Positions 5,192 through 10,352 of a stretch of DNA of 10,352 nucleotides are shown piece after piece. The notes beneath the pieces are model-generated. The model saw only the letters and a list, made by a program, of their open reading frames with translations. It ran no database searches and was not told where the DNA came from. The DNA is taken from positions 1-10,352 of the forward strand of contig JBBTRY010000006.1 in assembly GCA_038064955.1 (NCBI GenBank), in the 5' to 3' direction. The position numbers and the translations under genes are program-made. Source of the stretch: JBBTQX01 sp038064955 (GTDB lineage: Bacteria > Patescibacteriota > Minisyncoccia > UBA6257 > GWB1-50-10). The number at the start of each line of letters is the position of its first letter. Position 1 is the stretch's first letter.

Positions 5192-5615
5192 AGAAATCGA
5201 GCCGGAGGCCGGCTTCGCGGCCGGAAGCCGCCGGACGATTTTGGCGTTCAAGAAAGAACAGTCGCCGGTTTTCGCTTGGCCGAATTTGAGGATGGTCGGC
5301 GCTTTTGCCGGCCTTGTGGCGGTGCTCTCCACAAGCATATTCTTTTTCTCCGGTCAGAATGCCCAAGAGGCGCTCGCGAGCCCGGAAGTTTTGAATAACG
5401 AATTTGCCGCTTTGAACATCAACGTCGAGCTCCAGGAAATTTCCTATCGTCAAGACGTTAATAAAACTATTTCTTCGGCCATCTCCGAGATCGGCAGTAC
5501 GAATGCCAACCACTTGAATAAGGACGTTTTAAATGCCGAAAGCGAAAAATTCAATCTCGACGCTTTGGAATCCAATCCGCAAATAGACCGGCTTTTGGAA
5601 CAAGTCATTTTTTAA
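5154..5615 (+). CDS. Single-pass membrane protein in anti-sigma position
   Basis: A 153-residue protein. A basic cytoplasmic N-terminus (about 1-45, with QLKRLREIEPEAGFAAGSRR) is followed by one membrane helix at about 46-66 and a roughly 87-residue outer domain with no cysteines. Position and layout are those of an anti-sigma factor: it follows the sigma gene directly with a 38-base overlap, and the N-terminal part would face the sigma factor. It lacks the zinc-binding H-x3-C-x2-C motif of the common ZAS anti-sigma domain, so if it is one it belongs to another class. The start at 5154 is kept because the next ATG (residue 47) would delete the whole cytoplasmic part. The function is inferred from context only. 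The downstream secreted protein begins 2 bases after its stop. Confidence 0.7.
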   Translation: MNDRIILQLKRLREIEPEAGFAAGSRRTILAFKKEQSPVFAWPNLRMVGAFAGLVAVLSTSIFFFSGQNAQEALASPEVLNNEFAALNINVELQEISYRQDVNKTISSAISEIGSTNANHLNKDVLNAESEKFNLDALESNPQIDRLLEQVIF

Positions 5616-5617
5616 AT

Positions 5618-6538
5618 ATGAATAAATTTATTGCCATAGCGGCTGTCGCCGCAATCAGTTTTTCTTCCGTCTTCGCATTGTCCGCGAGTTCGGCTCAAGC
5701 CGAAGAAACCAAAGGAGTCCAGAAGGCTTACGAAAACGCCAAGCAATATTTGGATGACCTCGTGACGGCGAAGGACGAGAATCAGGCCGACAATGTCGGA
5801 TTGAGGGTGGAAACTTTCCGCCAGGTGCTTGATCTCGCAAAGGCTGAAGCGAAGGATTTCGAATTCAAACTCATTACCGTCGATAAGGACGAGGCTTTCG
5901 AAGCGTGGAAAAAAGAGGTAATGGACAGTCTCACCAAAGACATGGTTTTTATCGATTCCCAAAAAGAGCTTTTGAGTGATATAAAATCCATCGATCTTGC
6001 CAAAGTGAAGGAAATTGCCAAAGTTTTCAAAATTTGGCGCGACGAAGAATATCTACCGATGGCATCTCAAATCCAAGACTTTCTCCTGGTAAAGCAGGAG
6101 GCCAAAGCCGTCCAAACGGCTCAAGCGCGTCTCCAGAAAATAACGGTTGATATCAAGAATATCAAGCAGTTCAAAATAACCGATTCTAAAGATATAAAGA
6201 ATTTTTTGGATAAATCCAGGGCGTTGATAATTCAGGCCGCCGAATTGAATGAAAAAGCCGCCGATGCCTTCACAGAAAGATACATAAGTGTTGGGAACGC
6301 CTCTTCGACGGAAACTATTGCGACTTCCACTGTTTCTACTCCTATTCTGAATTTAGCAACTTCTTCCGTTCTTAATTCAACTTCTTCCCTGCCTGCGCAG
6401 GCAGGCCCGGCGGACGCGCCCACCCTTTCTCCTATTGTATCAATCAAGGACTTGGTAAGGTCCTCTTTGGATAAAATCAAAGAGTCTTACCGGGGATTTG
6501 TTGATATCAGCAACCTAGTGAGGAAGTTGCTGAAATAG
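5618..6538 (+). CDS. Secreted helical protein of the sigma operon, unknown function
   Basis: A 306-residue protein with a clear Sec signal peptide: MNK, a hydrophobic core, then SSAQA-EE with likely cleavage after Ala28. Residues 29-220 are nearly all helical and highly charged (K, E, D, A, Q rich), probably a helical bundle. Residues 223-275 form a Ser/Thr/Ala/Pro-rich linker, and residues 276-306 form a short C-terminal amphipathic helix (DLVRSSLDKIKESYRGF...). There are no cysteines and no enzyme motif I recognise. The linker contains LPAQAGP, encoded by a perfect 18-bp palindrome (6388-6405). It starts 2 bases after the membrane-protein gene and ends just before a strong terminator, so it is the last gene of the sigma operon. 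It may be a sensor, ligand or envelope component for that system; I cannot assign a family. Confidence 0.75.
   Translation: MNKFIAIAAVAAISFSSVFALSASSAQAEETKGVQKAYENAKQYLDDLVTAKDENQADNVGLRVETFRQVLDLAKAEAKDFEFKLITVDKDEAFEAWKKEVMDSLTKDMVFIDSQKELLSDIKSIDLAKVKEIAKVFKIWRDEEYLPMASQIQDFLLVKQEAKAVQTAQARLQKITVDIKNIKQFKITDSKDIKNFLDKSRALIIQAAELNEKAADAFTERYISVGNASSTETIATSTVSTPILNLATSSVLNSTSSLPAQAGPADAPTLSPIVSIKDLVRSSLDKIKESYRGFVDISNLVRKLLK
6388..6405. repeat. 18-bp perfect palindrome inside the secreted-protein gene
   Basis: CCTGCCTGCGCAGGCAGG is its own reverse complement. It sits in the low-complexity linker of the 5618-6538 gene and keeps the frame (LPAQAG). It is more GC-rich than the surrounding A/T-rich Ser/Thr codons. 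No target duplication is evident. Confidence 0.6.
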
Positions 6539-6550
6539 CGAAAAATAAGA

Positions 6551-6590
6551 AACTCCCCCTTCCGCCGACTGGCGGAGGGGGGAGTTTTTT
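6551..6590 (+). terminator. Strong Rho-independent terminator of the sigma operon
   Basis: A 16-bp stem (6551-6566 with 6571-6586, one T-G pair) with loop GACT is followed by TTTTTT (6585-6590). It starts 12 bases after the last stop codon of the operon. On the opposite strand the tail is only moderately T-rich, so it may also serve the convergent HU gene, though less well. Confidence 0.9.
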
Positions 6591-6613
6591 GTCGATTCGA
6601 TAAGGTCGGAAAT

Positions 6614-6889
6614 TTATTTAACCGCTTCTTTTAGGAGCTTTCCAGCGCGGAATTTAGGCTTCGTCGCCGCGGCAATCTGGATTTTTTCGCCCGTCTTCGG
6701 GTTAACACCCATTCGAGCCGCCCGTTTTACCACCTTGAAGACGCCGAAACCGGTGATCGCGACCTCTTCGCCGCGAGCCAAGGTCTTTACGATCGTATCA
6801 AAAAGAGCGTCCACTGCCTGTTCGGATTGTTTTTTAGTATCAATTCCGGCGGATTTCATTACCGCTTCCACGAGATCTGATTTTTTCAT
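6614..6889 (-). CDS. hup: HU family nucleoid DNA-binding protein
   Basis: A 91-residue protein of the HU/IHF family, the usual length. N-terminal dimerisation helices (MKKSDLVEAV...QAVDALFDTIVKTLARG) are followed by the GFGVF turn (47-51). The DNA-binding beta-arm follows, carrying RMGVNPKTG (59-67), where Pro64 is the residue expected to wedge between base pairs, and the C-terminal KPKFRAGKLLKEAV helix completes the fold. It binds DNA as a dimer with little sequence preference, bending it and compacting the nucleoid. It stands alone on the minus strand with its own extended -10 promoter and a leader of about 40 bases. The leader and the 3' flank carry an 11-base complementary pair (6913-6923 and 6602-6612), which could pair the two ends of the mRNA. 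Confidence 0.96.
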   Translation of the reverse strand: MKKSDLVEAVMKSAGIDTKKQSEQAVDALFDTIVKTLARGEEVAITGFGVFKVVKRAARMGVNPKTGEKIQIAAATKPKFRAGKLLKEAVK

Positions 6890-6937
6890 CTTTTTTGGTA
6901 TTCTAATGTCCTTTTCCGACCTTTTTAGATTAACCTC

Positions 6938-6946
6938 ATTATAGCA
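6938..6946 (-). promoter_or_regulatory. Extended -10 promoter of the HU gene
   Basis: On the minus strand TGC (6946-6944) plus a consensus TATAAT (6943-6938) form an extended -10. No good -35 lies upstream, where the RNase Y stop codon is located, but extended -10 promoters can do without one. The start would be near 6931, about 42 bases before the ATG. Confidence 0.6.
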
Positions 6947-6950
6947 GATT

Positions 6951-8474
6951 TTATCTAGCGAATTCCACCGCCTTCACTTCCCGGATAACCGTCACTTTTA
7001 TCTCACCGGGATACTGGACGTCGGCCTGGATTTTGCCCGCAATCTTTTTGGCCAACTCCAACGCGCCGAAATCGTCAATTTTCTCCGGCACGACGAAGAC
7101 CCGGACCTCCCGGCCGGCCGAAACGGCGTAGGATTGTTTCACACCGTCGAAGGTATTCACGGTTTTCTCTATTTCCTGCAGGCGTTTGATGTACTTCTCG
7201 ATGGTATCGCGACGGGCGCCGGGCCGGGCGGCGGAGATGGCATCCGCGGCCGTCACGATATAAGCTTCGGGCGTCGCATACGGATAGTCGTCGTGGTGGG
7301 ATTCCATCGCATGGATGACTGCTTCGGGCATATTGTATTTTTTGAGGAGTTTCCGGCCGATCTCGACATGCGTACCCTCCACTTCATGGTCGATAGCCTT
7401 GCCGATATCGTGAAGCAGAGCGCCCTTCTTGGTCGTCTCCACGTTTAGATGGAGCTCGCTTGCGATCATTCCGGCGATATGGGTCATCTCGATGGAATGG
7501 ATGAGTACATTCTGACCGTAGCTCGTGCGGAAATTCAGCCGGCCCAGAAGATAGATGATTTCTTTCGGCAGGTCCATTATCCCAACTTCATAGGCCGCTT
7601 CTTCGCCGATTTTATGGATGCGGTTCTCGAGTTCCTGGCGCGCCTTTTCCACTTCCTCCTCTATCTTCGCGGGCTGGATGCGGCCGTCTTTCAACAGTTT
7701 CTCGAGCGCCATTTTCGCGAGTTCGCGGCGCATCGGGTCGAAGGATGAAATAGTGACGCTCTCGGGCGTTTCATCCATGATAAGTTCCACCCCAGTTAGC
7801 CGCTCGAAAGCGCGGATATTCCGTCCTTCCCGGCCGATAATCTTTCCTTTCAATTCCTCATTCGGAATGCTCACGACGCTCGTCGTCACATCCGCGATGG
7901 AGTTGCGGGCGTAGCGCTGAATCGCGCCAATGATTATTTCTTCGCCCTTCTTCTCGATTTCTTCGTGGCGTTCCCGCTCAAGTTTTGAAATCGCGTTCGC
8001 AATTTCTTGGCGGTGGCTGGTTTCGAATTCGTCGAAGATAGCTTTCTTCGCTTCTTCGCGCGAAAGGCCGGCTACCCGTTCTATTTCGCGGATTGCTTTT
8101 TCGTGGAGTTCTTTCACCCCCTCCTCTTTCTTCTTGAATTCCTCGTCTTTTTCGACGATGCGCCGATTCTGGTTTTCCAGCTCCTTCACGCTATCATCGA
8201 GGGAATCCTCTTTTTTTATTAAACGCTCCTCAAGGCGCCGCAATTCCTGCTTGCGTTCCTTTTCTTCTTTTTGGGCCTCGGCGATAATGGAGGCCGCCTG
8301 CGTTTTCGCTTCGACGACTATTTCTTTCGACTGGGTTCCGGCCGCTTCAAGTTGTTTCTCCGCCTTTCGTTCCAATGAGGAATGAAGGCGTTTGGCCATT
8401 CCCAAACGCAGGAACCAGCCGATAACGATACCCAAAGCCGCCAAACCGCCTGCAATAAGCGGGTCTTGAATCAT
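6951..8474 (-). CDS. rny: Ribonuclease Y
   Basis: A 507-residue membrane-anchored endoribonuclease that starts mRNA decay. The order of parts is the family's own: an N-terminal membrane helix (about 6-24), a long charged coiled coil (about 33-185), a KH RNA-binding domain with the GKIIGREGRNIRAFE loop (210-224), and an HD phosphohydrolase domain. The metal-binding HD pair is in ALLHDIGKA (His355-Asp356), with supporting histidines in LIHSIEMTHIAG (His326) and in MESHHDDYPYATPEA. The C-terminal tail ends with VTVIREVKAVEFAR, typical of the family. The length is close to the usual 510-520. It has a near-consensus promoter on its own strand just upstream and overlaps no other gene. No Shine-Dalgarno is evident before the ATG at 8474. 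Confidence 0.97.
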   Translation of the reverse strand: MIQDPLIAGGLAALGIVIGWFLRLGMAKRLHSSLERKAEKQLEAAGTQSKEIVVEAKTQAASIIAEAQKEEKERKQELRRLEERLIKKEDSLDDSVKELENQNRRIVEKDEEFKKKEEGVKELHEKAIREIERVAGLSREEAKKAIFDEFETSHRQEIANAISKLERERHEEIEKKGEEIIIGAIQRYARNSIADVTTSVVSIPNEELKGKIIGREGRNIRAFERLTGVELIMDETPESVTISSFDPMRRELAKMALEKLLKDGRIQPAKIEEEVEKARQELENRIHKIGEEAAYEVGIMDLPKEIIYLLGRLNFRTSYGQNVLIHSIEMTHIAGMIASELHLNVETTKKGALLHDIGKAIDHEVEGTHVEIGRKLLKKYNMPEAVIHAMESHHDDYPYATPEAYIVTAADAISAARPGARRDTIEKYIKRLQEIEKTVNTFDGVKQSYAVSAGREVRVFVVPEKIDDFGALELAKKIAGKIQADVQYPGEIKVTVIREVKAVEFAR

Positions 8475-8523
8475 ATTGTTTTATATTGGTTAAATTGTTT
8501 TTCATCGACGTTTTACCGTTTTT

Positions 8524-8552
8524 ATTATATCGCTTACAATGAATGTAATCAA
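8524..8552 (-). promoter_or_regulatory. Promoter of RNase Y
   Basis: On the minus strand TTGATT (8552-8547), a 17-base spacer and a consensus TATAAT (8529-8524). The start would be near 8517, giving a leader of about 43 bases. The -35 box lies only 8 bases before the preferred start codon of the divergent mutase gene, so the two promoters must share or compete for this space. Confidence 0.7.
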
Positions 8553-8559
8553 ATTTTTT

Positions 8560-10116
8560 ATGACCAAGAAACCGATAGTTTTGGCGATTTTGGACGGATG
8601 GGGGGTCGGCAAGCTCGACGAATCGAATCCGATCTACCGCGCCGAACCGGAAACCATGAATTTCATCCGCGCCAATTTTCCGGCCGGAGCGCTCCAATCT
8701 TCAGGTATCGCAATCGGCCTGCCGTGGGAGGAGGAGGGGAACAGCGAAGTGGGCCACCTCACGATTGGAGCGGGCAAGATTCTCTATCAGCATTTTCCCA
8801 GAATATCGCTCGCGATCAAGAATGGCAGTTTTTTCAAAAATAGCATTCTCCTCGCGGCTATGGAACACGCGAAAAAAAATAATTCCACCCTTCATTTGGT
8901 CGGGCTTTTGACCGATGCCAATATTCACGCATCTCTTGAGCATTTGGAAGCGCTCATAAAAATGGCGCGGGAAGAAAAGTGCCCGAACATTTCCCTCCAT
9001 CTCTTTTCGGATGGCCGGGATACCGAGCCTCGTTCTGTTTTGAAACTCTTAAGCAGACTTTCGGATGACCTTAAATTCGATATCCATTCCATCCTTACGA
9101 CTCTTTCCGGAAGATATTACGCAATGGATCGCGATAAACACTGGGACCGGACGGAAAAAACGTATCAGATTTTGACGGGAACGAATCCGGCAAAGATTGG
9201 TTTGGAAGAAGCGGTTAAAAAAGCCTATGACCTCAATCTGAATGACGAATACGTCGAACCGACTGTGGTTGCAAACGAACCGCGCTTCATCAGAGAGAAC
9301 GATGCCGTTATTTGTTTCAATTTCCGCGAAGACCGGATGCGCCAGCTTTCCGAAACATTCATCGATCCGAATTTCGGCGTTTTTCCGGTGAAGAAATTCA
9401 CCAATCTTTATTTCGCGACTTTCACGAATTATGATGCCCGGTTCGCCGTTCCGATTGCTTTTCCGGAAGAGGCGGCGGAAAATCCGTTGGGAAAAATACT
9501 TTCGGACAACGGCAAGCGCCAATTACGGATTGCCGAAACCGAAAAGTACGCCCACGTCACTTATTTCTTCAACGGCCTCAAGGAAAAGCCTTTTCCGGAC
9601 GAATTCCGAATTCTCGTGCCGTCGGAGAATGCCGTCCATTATGAGCAGTATCCGCAGATGATGGCCGGAGCCGTGACTGACCGGGTAATCGCGGCGCTCG
9701 CGGAGGGGACTTACGATTTTATTCTGGTGAATTACGCCAATCCCGATATGGTGGCGCATACGGGCAATTACGAAGCGACATTGAAGGCAATCTCAATCGT
9801 CGACCAAGGGATTAAAAAGATAATGGAAGGCGTTTTGGACCAGGATGGCGTGTTAATCGTAACCTCCGATCACGGGAATGCCGAGGTGCTAATCGATCTG
9901 AAGACGGGCGAAGCGGAAACGAAGCATAATCCGAATCCCGTCCCGTTTTATCTAGTGGGGGATAGTTTTAAAAGATCGTCTCCCATAGATCCGCTCGCGC
10001 CGTTGCCGGTGCTTGGGATGCTCTCCGACGTCGCTCCGACGATTTTGGAGCTCATGAAAATTCCCCAGCCGACCGAAATGACCGGCCAGAGCCTGCTCCC
10101 GCAATTATTGAGTTAA
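8560..10116 (+). CDS. gpmI: 2,3-bisphosphoglycerate-independent phosphoglycerate mutase
   Basis: An enzyme of 518 residues that interconverts 3-phosphoglycerate and 2-phosphoglycerate in lower glycolysis, using two Mn ions and a phosphoserine intermediate. Visible motifs are LAILDGWG with Asp12, EGNSEVGH with the catalytic Ser62, the TDANIHASLEH region with His123, FSDGRDTEP, GRYYAMDRDKHWDRT, the NFREDRMRQL loop, AETEKYAHVTYFFNG, NYANPDMVAHTGNYEAT, VTSDHGNAE and KHNPNPVPF. The frame opens at 8539, but the ATG at 8560 is preferred: it gives the usual MTKKPIVLAILDGWG start and places Asp12, Ser62 and His123 at the numbers used for the Geobacillus stearothermophilus enzyme. No Shine-Dalgarno is seen at either ATG. 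It is divergent from RNase Y and ends 7 bases before the convergent tRNA-Arg, with no separate terminator. Confidence 0.96.
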   Translation: MTKKPIVLAILDGWGVGKLDESNPIYRAEPETMNFIRANFPAGALQSSGIAIGLPWEEEGNSEVGHLTIGAGKILYQHFPRISLAIKNGSFFKNSILLAAMEHAKKNNSTLHLVGLLTDANIHASLEHLEALIKMAREEKCPNISLHLFSDGRDTEPRSVLKLLSRLSDDLKFDIHSILTTLSGRYYAMDRDKHWDRTEKTYQILTGTNPAKIGLEEAVKKAYDLNLNDEYVEPTVVANEPRFIRENDAVICFNFREDRMRQLSETFIDPNFGVFPVKKFTNLYFATFTNYDARFAVPIAFPEEAAENPLGKILSDNGKRQLRIAETEKYAHVTYFFNGLKEKPFPDEFRILVPSENAVHYEQYPQMMAGAVTDRVIAALAEGTYDFILVNYANPDMVAHTGNYEATLKAISIVDQGIKKIMEGVLDQDGVLIVTSDHGNAEVLIDLKTGEAETKHNPNPVPFYLVGDSFKRSSPIDPLAPLPVLGMLSDVAPTILELMKIPQPTEMTGQSLLPQLLS

Positions 10117-10123
10117 ATTTTTG

Positions 10124-10197
10124 TGCCCCCGCCAGGAATCGAACCCGGAACCTAGTGGATAGAAGCCACTCGCTCTGTCCAGTTGAGCTACAGGGGC
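10124..10197 (-). tRNA. tRNA-Arg (anticodon TCT)
   Basis: Read on the minus strand: acceptor GCCCCTG with CGGGGGC (one T-G pair), discriminator A. The D-arm is GCTC/GAGC around AACTGGACA. The anticodon stem AGTGG/CCACT encloses CTTCTAT, giving anticodon TCT (reads AGA and AGG). The T-stem CCGGG/CCTGG (one G-T pair) encloses TTCGATT. CCA is not encoded. It is convergent with gpmI, whose stop lies 7 bases away, and unlike the other two tRNAs it has no T-arm copy beside it. Confidence 0.95.
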
Positions 10198-10204
10198 AAT
10201 TTTA

Positions 10205-10233
10205 TTGATTCTACTCCAAAAATCAGATAGTTT
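10205..10233 (+). promoter_or_regulatory. Possible promoter of tRNA-Pro
   Basis: TTGATT (10205-10210), a 17-base spacer and TAGTTT (10228-10233). The start would be about 4 bases before the tRNA. On the opposite strand TAGAAT (10213-10208) could serve tRNA-Arg. Both are weak matches in the 46-base gap between the two divergent tRNAs. Confidence 0.3.
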
Positions 10234-10243
10234 AAAGAGGTAT

Positions 10244-10314
10244 CGGGCTGTCGTATACCGGTAGTACGCCTGCTTTGGGAGTAGGTAGACTGGGTTCAAT
10301 TCCCAGCAGCCCGA
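10244..10314 (+). tRNA. tRNA-Pro (anticodon TGG)
   Basis: Acceptor CGGGCTG pairs perfectly with CAGCCCG, discriminator A; the CGG start is typical of tRNA-Pro. The D-stem GTAT/GTAC encloses ACCGGTA. The anticodon stem CCTGC/GTAGG (one G-T pair) encloses TTTGGGA, giving anticodon TGG (reads CCN, chiefly CCA). The T-stem CTGGG/CCCAG encloses TTCAATT. CCA is not encoded. Three bases after the tRNA an inverted copy of its T-arm begins (10317-10327). Confidence 0.95.
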
Positions 10315-10316
10315 CA

Positions 10317-10352
10317 GGGAATTGAACGGAATTTTTGCGCGTGCGGGGCGAG
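10317..10352 (+). repeat. Start of a tRNA-Pro-derived element, cut by the window edge
   Basis: GGGAATTGAAC (10317-10327) is the exact reverse complement of the tRNA-Pro T-arm segment 10294-10304. It is followed by GC-rich sequence ending in GGGGCGAG. The inverted copy after tRNA-Gly (3539-3550) likewise ends in GAACG and is followed by GC-rich sequence with GGCGAG. The rest of the element, if present, lies beyond the window. Confidence 0.45.

Noticed and set aside
7134..8385. Several plus-strand open frames of 71-151 codons opposite RNase Y
   Set aside because: They are antisense shadows of the coiled-coil and HD regions of a well-supported gene, with Phe/Ser-rich translations.
1..10352. CRISPR array, transposase, integrase, restriction or toxin genes
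   Set aside because: No regularly spaced direct repeats and no such protein motifs were seen in any frame.

Overview
The window looks like chromosome from a Candidate Phyla Radiation (Patescibacteria, probably Parcubacteria-like) bacterium. This is inferred from gene content and style, not from a search. The pointers are: three tRNA genes without an encoded CCA end, few convincing Shine-Dalgarno sites, tightly packed operons, an orphan family-5 solute-binding protein directly after secG, a DUF5678-like/retropepsin-like pair, and GC-rich palindromes inside genes and beside tRNAs.

Layout. Positions 1-3291 hold a minus-strand operon read from right to left: a membrane-anchored helical protein, a PF04020-type four-helix membrane protein, SecG, a family-5 extracellular solute-binding protein, and the start of a bifunctional phosphoglucose/phosphomannose isomerase that runs off the left edge. 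tRNA-Gly(TCC) diverges from this operon at 3389. It is followed by about 175 bases of hairpins that include an inverted and a direct copy of its own 3' end. Two overlapping minus-strand genes (4370-3739) encode a DUF5678-like small protein and a retropepsin-like aspartic protease. From 4501 a plus-strand operon encodes an ECF sigma factor, a single-pass membrane protein in the anti-sigma position, and a secreted helical protein; it ends at a strong terminator (6551-6590). HU (6889-6614) and RNase Y (8474-6951) are on the minus strand. Cofactor-independent phosphoglycerate mutase (8560-10116, plus) diverges from RNase Y. Convergent tRNA-Arg(TCT) and rightward tRNA-Pro(TGG) close the window.

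How it fits together. Most genes are housekeeping: glycolysis (two sugar-phosphate enzymes), Sec export, mRNA decay, nucleoid structure and tRNAs. The sigma/membrane/secreted trio looks like a self-contained envelope-signalling cassette, with an operator-like repeat just after its promoter. The most unusual signals are short non-coding structures. One is a 33-bp palindrome apparently inserted in frame, with a 5-bp target duplication, into the isomerase gene. Another is a tRNA-associated element that copies the T-arm of the tRNA it follows, complete after tRNA-Gly and apparently beginning after tRNA-Pro. The third is a 10-base motif shared by two promoter leaders, which also gives HU mRNA complementary 5' and 3' ends.
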